DNA of 64,000 nt from Corallium rubrum (GCA_964035015.1 CAXIUP010000270.1:712404-776403); one strand, 5' to 3'. Positions 10,149-22,144 are shown, counted from the stretch's first letter. Numbers and translations are program-made. The notes: generated by a model not told the origin, from the sequence alone.

Positions 10149-13100
10149 TCAATCTGCTGATGATGCAAATCTGCTCCTTCTTTTAATTAATTCCTTTGAG
10201 GATGGTGGGGATTTTGCAGCAATATTTGGTGATATCAAATACGGATCGCTTTCATTTAAAGATACATTCCTTGAAACCACATCTATATCTTCGATTCTCA
10301 ATTTAAAAGTCTTGGCTATCAATACTGGTATATATTCATAGCCCTTGCTTTTCTTCACTATTTTCATATCCCACTGTTTTGTTCGTTGGTTATATTTCCT
10401 TGTAATGATTTCAGCTCCTGATTTGGTCTGAGCAGGGGGCAGATGTATGTGGAAGTTCCAGTCGATTGCTGCTAACTGTTTCCTTGCCTTGTATGATCTG
10501 TAGCTGACAAAAATGGTTTAATAATTATGTTAATATTAGTGTGTTGAGTGATGTGAATACAGCATACTTTAATTAGTAAAGGCATACTTTAATTAGTAAA
10601 GGCATACCTCAGAGCTGTCCGTTTAGGTGTATATACAAGGGAAAGACTGTTGGCACACTCTAAACTGCCTGTATGCCTAGTGGGAAAATGAAACATAACA
10701 AACATTATATTCATTTATAATAACAGGGTGGTTTCCAAACAATGCAAAGAAAAATTGAAATTAACTATAGACCCCCAACATTAAACAAAATATGCAGTAC
10801 TATACCTGAATCTCACATATTGTTGAAAGCTTTGGAGCAATTGTGGATTTAAGACAATTTTCTGAAGCTCAAGGAAGTCACTATCGCGGTGGTCAAACCA
10901 TGGCAAGTTCTCGTCATGCTGATCCTCTTTGTGTTGACATCTTCCACCAGCCCATTCATGTGATTTACATATGTGATGGAGCAAACCAATCCACTTGTCC
11001 TATGACAAATTACTAAATTTAACACCAGGGATTTATCAATACTTGTAATTATGTATGTATTTTATGTGTTGTTTGAAGCTTATCTAACTATTACATGGAT
11101 CGGAGTGTGTTGATGTGCCAATGTGGATGGAGAGACATGAATATTGGCCGTTACAAAATATCAGACAAACAAAACGATGACATAACCCATAGGCAGATTT
11201 TCTGGGGTGCACCCCCTGCAGTCTCCAGAACCCCTCAAGAGAAAGTCAACACATTCACATTTTAGGCCGTTTCACATTTTCCAGATTACATCTGTGAACA
11301 CATATTTTCATTTCGCACTTACGCACCCTCCTGGGAAATCTGCACACACACCCTGCCAGATGAGACTGGATCTGCCCTTGATGTAGCCAATTGCATTTGT
11401 CAGAATGATATGCCACATGATCCAATGACTTCATATGGAAAGGTCTATCATTTAGATACAACTTGTAGATAACTCCTCAAGAAATTATTTATTTTATGTG
11501 GAGAAATTTAATGAATAAATAACCCATGTCACTAACAATTACTTAATTTTTATGGAGTTATCTACACATTGGTTTTTAAAAAATGTATTATTACCTTCAT
11601 TATTCCTAATGCTGTTTCATCAGATGTTTCATTCTCCTTACACACACTGCAACAATACCAAAAGTGTTTGATAATGTGATCAGACCACAGCTTAATCTTC
11701 TTCATTCCTTTAGCTTGACCAACCTACAGTAACAAAAAAACAGGGTCTGTTCACTGTATAGTAGTATAGAGAATAATGGGTTATGTGCATCGACCTATAT
11801 ACACTTCTGCCATTTTCGCTGATAGCCAGTAGGTTCTGCTTATTTTATTAAAAGACTAACAGATGGGCAATATACCTAAAATCCAACATTATAGCACTTT
11901 AAGTCCTCAGAAATCCTGGTGTGTGAGCGCATCTCTCTATAAGCACTTTTTTAAGCCTGCCTTTATAAAGCATGAGTGCTATAAGGGGGTCCTACATGGT
12001 AACACACAACTAAGGCATAAGATGAAAACCATTAGGAGTGTGAGGCATCAGATAGGGTCCTATGAGATTGAGGTACATTCTGTCTGATGGAATTAGTAGT
12101 TTGGCATATGGGCATAAGGACATACCAACCGCTTCTGACTGACTGCCCAAAAGTAGTCTTCGGCAGGCTTAAAAAAGAGAGATGCGCTCACACACCAGGA
12201 TTTCTGAGGATTCTTTAAGTGCTATAATATTGGATTTTAGGTATATTGCCCGTCTGTTAGTCTTTTAATAAAATAAGCAGAACCTACTGGCTATCAGCGA
12301 AAATGGCAAAAGTGTATATAGGTCGATGTGCATAACCCCTTATTCTCTATACTACTCTGCATCAGTTATAAATGATGCACCATCCTTTGAGTAAAACATT
12401 TTGATTATTTATTTACTAACTGTAATAAACAAATTTGGCTGATTACTGCACTTACTTTTGCAAGGCATTTTTTGATGCTTTTGGTCTTGTGCCAGACATC
12501 TAGACTATGGAATATACCTTTAAACTCAGTAGCTGAAACAATCAATAACACTAGATTACTTCAAAAATGTACGGTACCACAAAATAAAATTAGCATTGTT
12601 TTGGCTGCATGTTGATACATGTACAAGGCTTTAGGTGGCTGTTGTGTTACATTTTACAATGCTTGTGCCAGGTGGTGTCCTCTTGAATAAAATAACCTGG
12701 CATTAGACAGAGTAAAATATACTAGTTGCGAAAATTTGTCTTCAATGTTGAAAGGGTCAGAATAGTGTCTTTAACCCTTACACTGCTGGTGCCAAGGTGT
12801 CTCCCCTTGATGATACATCAAAAATATTAAAAAGTCGGCTTAAAAATTTACCTTCAGCAGTGAAAGGGTTAGATGGACTTAGTGAAACAATACTCTTTAA
12901 CTTACTAATTAGTTTTTTAATTGAGGCAGAGGCATCAGTCACAATCTCCACTACTTTTAGTGACTCATTTAGTCGAGTTAAAGCAATTTTTAGTGCTTGT
13001 TTTTCCATGTTTGTGGAAGCCAAGCCAACATGACGCTTGTCTTGAATTTGTACTTCCAGAATATAACCCGATGTTACTTCCTTAAGAAAATAACATAGGT

Positions 13101-15203
13101 TTTTAGCACTGAAACCAGGGGAATCACACTGGCCATCTCCACCAACAATGACATCCTTCCCTTTAAACTCATCTATGAGCCCACACCTCATCCAATGCCA
13201 CCATTCATCAATAGCCGGTAAAAGATACAGCCGTTGCATGCAAAAATATGTGGACTCTGAGGGAAAGGCCAATGACATAAATTGTGCCAACCTATCAACC
13301 TTTCCAAAATTATTTCCTGAAAGCAGCACGGCAGCTGACAGTTGCAGGTTGTTTGCATAAATGCCATTTACATCATGGGATGAGCAAAATCTGTGGTGGT
13401 GGCCAGCTTTACATGAAGAATTCACAATTAAAGTTGCTCTAATAAAGTGATGGGATACTTCAGGGTTGTTACAACACCCTGGTGTTTGGCAACATTTCAA
13501 AAATACATTCAAAAGTAAATCCAAAGAACAAATAAATTTTTTTTCTGATACCAATGAAGACAATCTCTTCTTTTAACATAGATGCATCCTCACATCTTCT
13601 GAATTTAGTTTGACTGTGATGTACATCATCACCACCTTCACCTGCAACTACTTCTTCCAAATTTTCATTCTCATTTGGCTTTGCAAATACTGAAGCACTT
13701 TCATCATCTGATGAACTGCCTTCCAGATCTTCACACATAACACTGCAACAGATAAAATAATGCATTAGAATTATTTATGCAAAATCTTCTAACTAAAACT
13801 TAACTATTGTAAATCCAGAAAAAATCATCCCAGCAATGTGTTATTACAGGAGGAAACCAGAGTCCCCAGAGACAACATGTGGTGCTTGGTCGAGTCAAGC
13901 TGGAAGCACCCTTATCACATGCAGTCAAGGTGAATTTTTGACATATCAGTGCACCAACCAGGAGTTGAACCCAGGTGACATATGTAAAAGGCACATACAT
14001 TTACAGTAGGCTAACTTTACACATGCATTTCTTCATCTGATTCGTCTTCACCATCCTGCAGAAAACTATTTTCTGCATTCAAATGTTGAATAGCTGAGTT
14101 ATAAAGTTCTTTGTAACTAAAAATAGAAATGATATGGGCCCTTTATCCCCTCCATCTAATAAAATTGGGAATTGATTTAAAATCTTCATCTTCAATTATT
14201 AATATAAATTATTATTGACTTTTACATCCCTCAGGCCCCAATGTTTCCCCATCCCCCCTGGATGTCACAAAATACTGCAATAATTTTGTATAATTAGGGA
14301 GATTTCTCAGTAGATTTCTTTTAGGCAACATACAGTAATATACATTATTCTAAATCTACAGTGTATGTAATTATGTACCTAATGTTGAGTTCATCTGAAC
14401 ACGGATCTGAATCACCCTCATCATCACAGAACAATGACAGATTCATCCTGTCACTAAATTGATTGAAAGCACAAAAAATATCAAAATAGATACAGGTCAA
14501 AAGGAGTATAGGACAAAATAATTTCAAATATATTTTTGTTCAATAAATATACCTTTTCTATAACGATGTATTAGAATGTATAATAGGAGAATCCAAGACA
14601 TCTGATCGTTCCATGGGCAGAATAGGTGAGAGTTCAACAGAGGCTGACAGCATAGTTGATGTAGTGGCAGTAGTGCGTAATGGCGTCGATGTCAAAATTC
14701 CTAGTATAAAGACAAGCATAAATTATCAAAAATTACCAATGTCAAGAAACACATTTGCAGATTAAATAGTCACACAAATACTTACCTTGGCTGGACGATC
14801 TGTCTGCTTCGTCTTCATTTGACGGGACCAAACTTGTCTGCAGCCGTCCTAGTGGCGAACACAACAAAATCAAAATGCCATCAACTTTGCTAAGCTCGCG
14901 TAACTCATTAAGTCAGAAAGACAACAAGAGTAATACAAATTGAAATTGCACTTACATTCGGCGATATTCCAGGGAGAGTAAATGAGCAGCAAACTCTCTA
15001 TCGCCGCACTTGCTATTCATGTAGCCAACACTATGTTTGGCGTCAATCCAAGACTGATAAATTCTTTCGTTTAAGTAAATTCGCTTGTAACACTTATGCC
15101 AAGCTTTTCTGGCCTCTTTTCGGTCACAGAACATCTTCTTTCGACCCGAATTGTCCCTTTTTCCGCCATGAGTTTTACACTCGTCGCCTTGCATGGACGC
15201 CAT
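10149..15203 (-). CDS. Kolobok-like DDE transposase, about 12 exons
   Basis: Reading - strand, exons inferred from GT-AG sites and phase: 15203-14956 (ATG, DNSGRKKMFCDRKEARKAWH), 14848-14786, 14700-14565, 14447-14379, 14116-14021, 13742 to about 13570 (acidic linker), about 13572-12906, 12517-12456, 11723-11595, 10999-10806, 10676-10608, 10503-10149 (stop TGA). The predicted product is roughly 750 residues. Catalytic candidates are D in VGGDGQCDSPGFSAK, D in VEIVTDASASI, and E in HTGSLE, which is recovered exactly only when 10806|10676 are spliced. DVWHKTKSIKK, HFWYCCSVCKEN and TPKRTA are further family motifs. The N-terminal acidic exons resemble the linker in related fish and cnidarian proteins. 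Two problems remain: a one-base phase mismatch between the first two exons, and a one-base frame shift between the acidic exon and the catalytic exon near 13563-13578. It may be only slightly decayed. Confidence 0.8.
10564..10606. repeat. 20-bp tandem duplication beside a splice donor
   Basis: CATACTTTAATTAGTAAAGG occurs twice, followed by a third CATAC that forms the donor of transposase exon 10676-10608 on the - strand. The duplicates lie in the intron and offer extra GTATG donor-like sites. Confidence 0.8.
11760..12356. mobile_element. 597-bp MITE with about 200-bp inverted arms
   Basis: Arms start AGTAGTATAGAGAATAA and pair at better than 90 percent over about 200 bp (11760-11965 with about 12160-12356). 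The central spacer is unique. Flanks CTGTAT and CTGCAT may be a diverged 6-bp target duplication. It lies in a transposase intron, between exons 12517-12456 and 11723-11595, so it postdates the host element without destroying its coding frame. Confidence 0.8.
12650..12757. mobile_element. decayed copy of the TTAACCC MITE family
   Basis: Contains the family core (AATAAAAT, CCTGGCATTAGACAGAGTAA, AATATAC) between worn inverted ends. It is immediately followed by a second insertion at 12772-12871, and both are in the intron after catalytic exon 12906. Confidence 0.5.
12772..12871. mobile_element. 100-bp TAACCCTT MITE
   Basis: Ends TAACCCTTACACTGCTG and its reverse complement CAGCAGTGAAAGGGTTA. 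It lies just inside the intron whose donor GTAAGT is at 12905-12900, so reading through it creates the false C-terminus seen in the unspliced frame (to 12778). Confidence 0.75.
13845..13999 (-). mobile_element. tRNA-derived SINE, diverged
   Basis: On the - strand it has a B-box-like GGTTCAACTCC and a central segment GTGCTTCCAGCTTGACTC followed by GGTTTCCTCC, collinear with the better copy at 25262-25502. It is inserted in a transposase intron. Confidence 0.65.
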
Positions 15204-15256
15204 ATTGAATTATCAGACTTGAAAAGTTTGGGCTGTCTTTTTCAAGTTAGACCCTA

Positions 15257-17137
15257 TAGACGGCCGGCCAAGCATCCAAAATATTACTGTTGATGGCATT
15301 CTTTGTTACAAGCAGGCAACCACGCTAGATCGCATCGAATAGTGTTTACTTTGAAGGTTTGGGGGGTTGCCATCCGTAATTCGGATTTCAATATAAAAAT
15401 TTGGAGTTTTAAGAAAGCACACTACGGCTTTGAAGTTCCGCTTTGACGACAGATGGGGTTTTGGTGGAGCAATGAAATGAGTCCTAATGTTTTACGACGA
15501 TTGGCTAATGTTTTCGGTCATCCAATCAGCGCGCGTAAAGTTTCGCATGTCATAATTCGCATCAGCCACAATGACAAACAAACAAGAAACGTGGCGTGGA
15601 TACACCTAAATTTGAACACAACACCTCGAAAAAAGGCGACAAGAAGGTAAACTTGTAAAGTTTTATAATTGTTTTGGATCTGGTAGCTACGGTAAGGTCC
15701 TTTATATTAAGGGCTACAGTTGGTTTTGGTACTTTGCTGATACAACCATAATATATTTCCTTTTTATAAAGCAAAGCAGTCGTCCCGTGTTGCTCTGAAC
15801 TTGAACATCGTCAGAGTCAGAGCTATAGCGAACCAAACTGAGTTGTTGTTCCTTATGACTTACCACTTCAATATAAATATTAACCTTGGACGTGGTAAAT
15901 GTGTGTACTGTCTTTAAGTTTTATATTTTATTCTGATTTCGTTTAACAATATTAGTTTACCGTATTTGTGTTCGCTATTGTATAAAGCTTATAATTATTT
16001 TGAAAAGTGCTGTCTAGTATCGAGAGGTTGGCCTTCTTGAGAAATAGTTTGATGTTTATGAATTCTTGTTGATTTCCTAATCCAAGCAGAGAAGTAGTTA
16101 TCTTCAGTACAGATGAGAGAAGCTTCTTTCCAAATAATTTTGTGGTCCGTTGCTCAGATGTATTTGGCAGCAGAAGATTTTTCACAGCGACCATATTTTG
16201 AACAACAACCGAGATGCATGTTCTCTTCCAGACATTTGGCCAATTTTCCCGTGTTTTGGTTGAAAGCCAGAGTTAGTTATTCAGATAGTCCATGAAATTA
16301 GAGATTCCTGTCTGTCTGTACAGCATAGCCAAGTGTTGAAAGTATACACTGCTGTCAAAAGTTTGGTTTGGTGTGCCAGATCGCTGCTTAGATCGTTGCT
16401 TCCAAAGACTTGAGTTTTTTGTTTGGGTTAGGTCATCAAAATAATCTCGTTTGGTGGCACTTGAATCGCTGGATCACTTGGGTACGGTAAACTGTAAAAT
16501 TTTCAAATATTCAAACAAAATCGTCTTCTGCTGCCAAACACAATTGAAGAATGAATCACAAATTCTCTGCAAACAAGCTTCATTCATTTGCAACCTGTCA
16601 ACCCCACTTCAACAATAAAATAGCAAATATAAGTATAACTTAAGATATTGTAATAATATATTATAACAATAAACGCTTGAATATATCTACAATCTTATAC
16701 AAACTTTCAGTTGTTGTCGTTTTGCCTTCTTGCAATAACATAGCCTGATTTCTCTCAATATATTAAAGACTTGGGAGTTGAATATTCAGATCGAATATAA
16801 TTTGCATGAAATGCGCCGGTATCAATGTGCCGGGGGCTTGTTTTGCCATTCGCGTGTTCTCTATGTAATTATAACCTGGCCAATCACAAGAAAGTACGGG
16901 TACTTAAATTGTTGCTAGGGTACCGAACTTGGAATTTTCAATCCAGCTCGTAGTGCGTGAAATAGCTGTAGAAAACCTCAAAATTTTCACATAAAAACGC
17001 CGAAACTCGGATGGCAACTGGCCTAGTCGTCTTTGTCGAAGTCTAAGCTACATTTCTGTGGTGGTTGCCTGCTTGTAACACGAAATGCCATCAAAGGTGT
17101 TTTCCAGGCACTTTTATTGAGGTTGGCCGGCCGTCTA
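15257..17137. repeat. large inverted repeat at the right side of the Kolobok-like element
   Basis: About 170 bp at 15257-15427 is homologous, in reverse complement, to about 16953-17137. Shared blocks are TAGACGGCCGGCCAA, GATGGCATT, TTGTTACAAGCAGGCAACCA, GTTGCCATCCG and a CACTACG end. The outer copy abuts the terminal repeat; the inner one sits 54 bp upstream of the transposase start codon. The 1.5 kb between them has no gene I recognise. It could be a duplicated subterminal/promoter region or a nested relative. Confidence 0.75.
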
Positions 17138-17146
17138 CTAATTTCG

Positions 17147-17174
17147 CGCATGCGCAGCCCATGATAGTTTCCCT
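17147..17174 (-). repeat. right terminal inverted repeat of the Kolobok-like element
   Basis: Reverse complement of 8019-8046 with two mismatches, followed directly by TTAA at 17175-17178. Confidence 0.85.
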
Positions 17175-17246
17175 TTAACTCTTGTTCTGACTTTCTGCAA
17201 CACGGCACATTTAGTTTATTTAAATAGTGCATGCGACAAAAGCTTA

Positions 17247-17632
17247 GGCCTGCGCTAATTAAAAAAAGTTTGAATTTTATTCGACGAAACTGCGACGTAT
17301 AACTCGATTAAATTCGACACATGCACACTAGCACACACGAATTAAATTCGACTGATCTGATGAACGATTAATGCGTGTTCGAGTTACACGACGAATTGTC
17401 GTCGCGTCGAATTAAATGTTTCTCTTCTGTCTGTGACAATTCGGCGCCATGTTTTCAAGGACTCAAGTGAGGATTTGAATGTTGTCATGGGCAAATTTAA
17501 AAGTTGGGACAACGCCTATTTCTATTGATTCCTAATTTCTATTGGTCAAAATGCGCAAACATTCAAATTTCCCATGGGAACGATGTCAAATTGTGAAATG
17601 ATTCGTCCATTGTGCGACGTTTAGCGCAGGCC
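17247..17632. mobile_element. Harbinger-like MITE, 386 bp
   Basis: Terminal GGCCTGCGCTAA inverted repeat at both ends, flanked by TTA on both sides (17244-17246 and 17633-17635). A 3-bp TTA duplication and GGC-starting ends are typical of PIF/Harbinger. The interior has several TCGAATTAAAT-like motifs and no coding capacity. Confidence 0.7.
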
Positions 17633-17636
17633 TTAA

Positions 17637-18370
17637 CATGTTGAAACTCAAAATACGAGCTAAAACAAAACAACTAGACAAGTCATAAAACTGGTTGATA
17701 TTTTGATTGCAAAGTCATCATCAGAACAGACGGAAGATAAGCTATGCATGTATTATCTATAAACAAATCAAAGTCAACAAGAGATGAAATATAAATGCAT
17801 GCTATAAATACACTAACCGAAAACAATGTCAGAGAGCTAGCTAGATCTTTATCTGCGGTTTGTACTTTACGTCTTATACCTGGCTTTGTCTTGTATTTCT
17901 TTAAAGTTTTAAAGGTCAAACGCTTTTTGCGTGTTATCTTGAATGCATTGACTAAAGCCCAGAGGACGTTTTTGACGCTAGACGCTTTTGTGTGCCCAGC
18001 ATATAAAATAACCGGAAGTAAATGAACGACAACACGCACTCTGATTGGTTATTGAGTCAAACAAACGTGCCATTCTAACTCCATAACGGCACGGCACACG
18101 AGATACTTCGCGACAATTTTGTCGTTTTTGATTAATTTTATGTGGATGTAATCATCAACGAAAGTCAAAAATTATTTGGATATATGTCTATATTCACGTA
18201 ATTAACACAGCACAATGTTTTCAGTGCAACTTTAGGTGCATTTTCATCGCTGCCACTGTTGTACGAGGCCACGCGTGGCGCTAAATAGTAACAAACTCGT
18301 CCTGGGACAGGTAAGCTTTTTTTTTTGCTTACTTTTCTTGAGTTTATTGACAATTTAAAGTCATTATTTT
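17637..18370. other. no recognisable gene
   Basis: Overlapping 118-codon (-) and 76-codon (+) frames at 17683-18039 show no domain. Confidence 0.4.
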
Positions 18371-19238
18371 ACTAGAAATACATGAACGCAACAACCCCTC
18401 GCCCGCTTTATATGCATTTTTAACCTCCCCCCCCCCCCCCCCCCAATTTCTGTTTTTTGATGTATTAAATAGATCAGAAAACATCCAGAGCAAGGTTCAT
18501 CTGTAGTCGTGTATTATTTCTATAGTGTTGACACACCGAAAGGACATGCAATGTCAATATTAAAAAAACAAAACGAGATGAACCAAATGACAAATTTTCA
18601 TTCAAAAATATATATAAACAGTGGCCAAGAAAAGACACAAATCACACAATGTCAACGTCCTAGCGTTGAAAGAAAATTCTAGACAATATATTTATATTAA
18701 TTTTCATTTTCAAGATTTCTTCTGTTTTAACTCAGCTAAACTGTTAAATACGAATCTCCTACCGTTAAACTTTCTTCTGCTTTTGTGACCACAAACACTG
18801 CCAATTCAGTCTACTCTTTTCGGATTGTTTTTCTCGTTCGCGGTTTCTTACTTCTTTCGTTGTTGACACATAAACATGACAAGGCATCATTCAGTTCTCT
18901 TCATGACCTAAAAAGCCGTTTGTTTCAAAATTTCTTCATCGTTCCCTCTCGAGTTATGTAGAATACACCAGAGCAAAATTCTTTACCGGCTTTGAACAGT
19001 TTCAGGATACATCCTTCTGATCTTCTTTCAGTTACATTTCGGTCGGCATCGTTTTCGGTCTTTATTATACTCATTTTGAAATCAATGGCGATACTCGCAA
19101 TCTGATTGGCTGCAAATAGTGCGATTAATGCCCAAATCGCACTATTTTGAGCTGTAATCGCATCATTTTTGTAATCGCATCATTTTTTCATCATTTTGTT
19201 TCATTTCTTGTGTGATTTCAAAATGGATATAATAAAGA

Positions 19239-19372
19239 GGTAATTGAACTTCGTGTCGTGCAATTTTGGTCTGAAATCAAACTTGTGATTACAAATCGCA
19301 CTCCCGTTTCGCGGTCGTGCGATTTTGTAATCACGCGTTTGATTTCAGACTACACGCAGTTCAATTACCATT
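19239..19372. mobile_element. foldback insert in dispersed repeat copy A
   Basis: Arms GTAATTGAACT ... TCTGAAATCAAACTTGTGA and their inverse TGATTTCAGA ... AGTTCAATTAC. The unit is absent from the collinear position in copy B, and its flanks (19076-19238) with repeated AATCGCA motifs are also missing there. Confidence 0.6.
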
Positions 19373-19652
19373 ATTTATCGTATTAATTTTTAGGATTTTT
19401 CCAGTGGTTTTAAGTCGTATTTATTGTTGTCTTTTTCTCGCGCCACATCTCTTGTTAGCCTTCTTTCTTTGGTCTTTTTTCATAGTAATATTAAATGTAC
19501 ATTTTAGCTGAAACCATTTTTTCTGGCAAAGATTTCTTTAATCCAACCGAACTTATAAATTATAATTTGCTGACGTAAATTTAAATAATTTGAATAATTT
19601 AACGGATTAGTTACCAGTACCCTGCTATTCGAACTGCGCAAGTTGTGGATTT

Positions 19653-19655
19653 GAT

Positions 19656-19714
<59 letters not shown>
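19653..19714. repeat. (AT)n microsatellite
   Basis: About 30 AT units inside dispersed repeat copy A. Confidence 0.95.
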
Positions 19715-19717
<3 letters not shown>

Positions 19718-20389
19718 ACAAATAGAAAATCGCTTGCGTGTCTCTGTACTGTGATACAAACACGAATGACGTGATTTCAACCGGGAAAAATGCCTAGTGG
19801 AAACACGAGGCGAAGCCGAGTGTTTTCACACATTTTTTCCGGTAGAACTAACCGTTTTATGAGGTAAAAAACCAAGGAGAAGCCACCAAAGTGACCGAGA
19901 CTCAGCTGACGAATGATGGCGTAATCAAATAAATACGTCAGTGATTACGTGAGATTTAACCAAACAGAGCATGCGTTGTACAATATAAAATGAAAATGAC
20001 GTCAAACGTGTCTCTGTACTCTGAGTGAAAATGGTTCTCGTCCAATCAGAGCGTGCGTAGCATACCTGTTATTTTATAAATATATATATATAAACATCTC
20101 GCAGAATTTCTTTCCCACTTGCGTGTAATTTCGCTTATACTCCACGCGTGTCGAGATTAGCACCCTCACTCAGGGCTCGGGGAGAATATTATAACTCCCC
20201 CCTGTCTCATGCAGTCCTGTCATCGAACCGAAGTAAGTATAGTACAGTAAAATCGGACTGTCAAGATGAAGCAAAAAAAAAAAAAAAACCAAACTTGCAC
20301 GGCTTTCTCAGTGAGACACAGCAAAAGCATACGATAATCACATGAATTGCAAAGTTGAACAAAAAGAAAAACTTTTACTTTACGCTCTG

Positions 20390-21152
20390 CAGTAGCGGCG
20401 CCACCGGGAGGACTGGGGGGACACGACCCCCCCCCCCCCCCCCAGTTCTCTCCAAGGTTGATTTTTCCATTCGTCCAAATTCGAGGGGAAAACGTGGGGG
20501 GTGGGGGGAGTGTTAGGTTTTTGACTGAGATTTGGCATAAATCTGGCATAAGGGCAGGCAACCTACCTAAATAACCTTTTGAATGAAGACAAGTAAAAAA
20601 ACACTTGAGTTGGTCTTGTTCCATGAATAGTCTTCCTTCGTTTTATCAATTTCTTAATTAAGCAGTATATATCATTACTGTATCGCAGGCGCTGATTACA
20701 ACGTCCGAATGAAACCAGAAGCCTGATCGTTTTAAATATCCGGAACGCACTCGGGTTTCTTTCGACTTTTAATTTTATCTCTTTTTTAATATCGATGATT
20801 CGAAATAGAATGGAACGGTCAGATATCTCCCTTAATTTTTTGACAGTATCTAGTAATTGATATGAAATGTACCATACAGGGACCTGAAATGTGTAGTTTT
20901 TAGTGTTTTCTATGACGTTTTATAATCTTCAAAATTCTGTAAATTCTCCCCCAAAATGCAGGAAATGGCATTTCAGAGACTCTTGATTTCAAAATTTTCC
21001 GGGGGGCATGCCTCCGGACCCCCTAGAAGTTTCTTGCGCTTTTGGCGCTCGCATTGATCCGTATTGTCCACCCCCACCCCCACCCCACCCCCACCCCCAC
21101 TCCCCACCCCCCCACACACACACACACTTCTCGCACACTGGCGCCGCCACTG
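20390..21152. mobile_element. hAT MITE, 763 bp, perfect 8-bp target duplication
   Basis: Flanked by ACGCTCTG on both sides (20382-20389 and 21153-21160). Ends are CAGTAGCGGCGCCA and the reverse complement of CAGTGGCGGCGCCA. An internal 3' module (about 20955-21030: AGGAAATGGCATTTCAG, GATTTCAAAATTTTCC, GGGGGGCATGCC, GGACCCCCTAGAA) recurs in the MITE at 50392-50759 and at the right end of the autonomous hAT at 51068-57176. A C14 run and CACCCC/CA repeats are also present. Confidence 0.9.
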
Positions 21153-21160
21153 ACGCTCTG

Positions 21161-22144
21161 TATGGATGTAAAATAATATTCTGTAAATGGCTTCCTTGTC
21201 TGTTGCCTGTTTCACAATGACAGAAAAATCAACGTATTAAAATTAATAGCTCGAAAACTTTAAGTATAATAGGGCTAAAAACAAACCAGTACAATCAGAT
21301 TACCATGCATGAAAAAGTAACAGGCAAGGTTTCAGTCAAAAATATGAAAAAACAGCGGAGAAAATTGACAAAGTTCATATCAATAATTAAAAGAGTAATA
21401 TGTAGTTTAACGTCAAAGTCAAAAACACAAGAAAACAACGTCGAAAAACACCACCGAAAACAAATTAGCGAATCTATTTAATAGATTGAATACCATGCAG
21501 AAGTAAGAGAAAACAAAAATAATTTAGTATAAATAGACCGTTTTGGTTAATCAAACAGCAAATTTTCATTCAAAAATAGATCGGGTCAGATAACAGTGGT
21601 CAAGAAAATATGGAAAACATATATACCAACGTCCTAAAAGATTGGCGTCTTCAGCAAAACACAGCAAACTGAACATTCGACGTAATGAAATATCTCTCAA
21701 GATGAAACGAAAGGGAAACTATCATTCGCAAATTTATTTTCAGTGGTCAATGGACGAGAAAATATGAAAAACTTGAGCTTACATATTAATAGTGACTTAT
21801 CCTTATACTCATTTTATGGTCTTAGTACGGAAGTTTTATACCTTAATTCGAGTTTATTCTTGTTGCCCTCTTTTAGTTTCCATTCTACTCACAATCAATT
21901 AACAAATTTCCCTCAGTGTTTCTTTCTGTTCTGCTAAATTGATCCAAACAGCGACTTCCTTTATTCTCGTCCAGAGAATCTCGTCAACAATAAATTATTT
22001 CACAATAGTATAAAAAGGCCGGGTTTTTTATCGTGATCACTATAAAACGATTTTAAATGTTGACGCCAGCCAATCAATAATTCTGGTGCTTCATATTGTT
22101 ACCAGTCCCCCCAAATTTTTACTGCGCAATTTGGATATATACAC
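21161..22144. other. no gene; scattered similarity to the dispersed repeat
   Basis: Segments around 21560-21610 and 21735-21780 (CAGTGGTCAAGAAAATATG-like) echo the 18.6-kb and 29.7-kb repeat copies, suggesting rearranged fragments of the same family. Confidence 0.4.

Larger units (their letters stand above)
8019..17174. mobile_element. Kolobok-like DNA transposon, full length, two genes
   Basis: A 9,156-bp element bounded by TTAA at both ends (8015-8018 and 17175-17178). The terminal inverted repeats are 28 bp (8019-8046 and 17147-17174), starting AGGGAAACT and ending GCTGCGCATGCG, with 26 of 28 positions matching. TTAA duplication plus a D-D-E transposase whose core reads GGDGQCDSPG ... TDAS ... 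HTGSLE fits the Kolobok superfamily; PiggyBac also uses TTAA but its transposase differs. Gene content is a + strand cysteine-rich/ballast-like unit at 8105-9753 and a - strand transposase at 10149-15203, converging. Secondary insertions inside include MITEs at 11760-12356, about 12650-12757 and 12772-12871, a SINE at 13845-13999, and an inverted duplication at 15257-17137. Confidence 0.85.
18371..20182 (+). repeat. dispersed 1.7-kb non-coding repeat, copy A
   Basis: Starts ACTAGAAATACATGAACGCA and ends CGTGTCGAGATTAGCACCCT plus a CTCGGGG tail. It is collinear with copy B (29507-31202). Shared landmarks include CAGTGGCCAAGAAAAG-type, CCGTTAAACTTTCTTCTG, TTTTTCTCGTTCGCGGT and GGCTTTGAACAG. Copy A carries an extra foldback insert (about 19076-19375) and an AT microsatellite (19653-19714). 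No protein is encoded and the superfamily is unknown. Confidence 0.65.

Noticed and set aside
12778..13563. Transposase catalytic exon ending at 12778
   Set aside because: A GTAAGT donor at 12905-12900 precedes the MITE, and splicing to 12517 restores the conserved IFHSLDVWH motif; the sequence after 12906 is intron.
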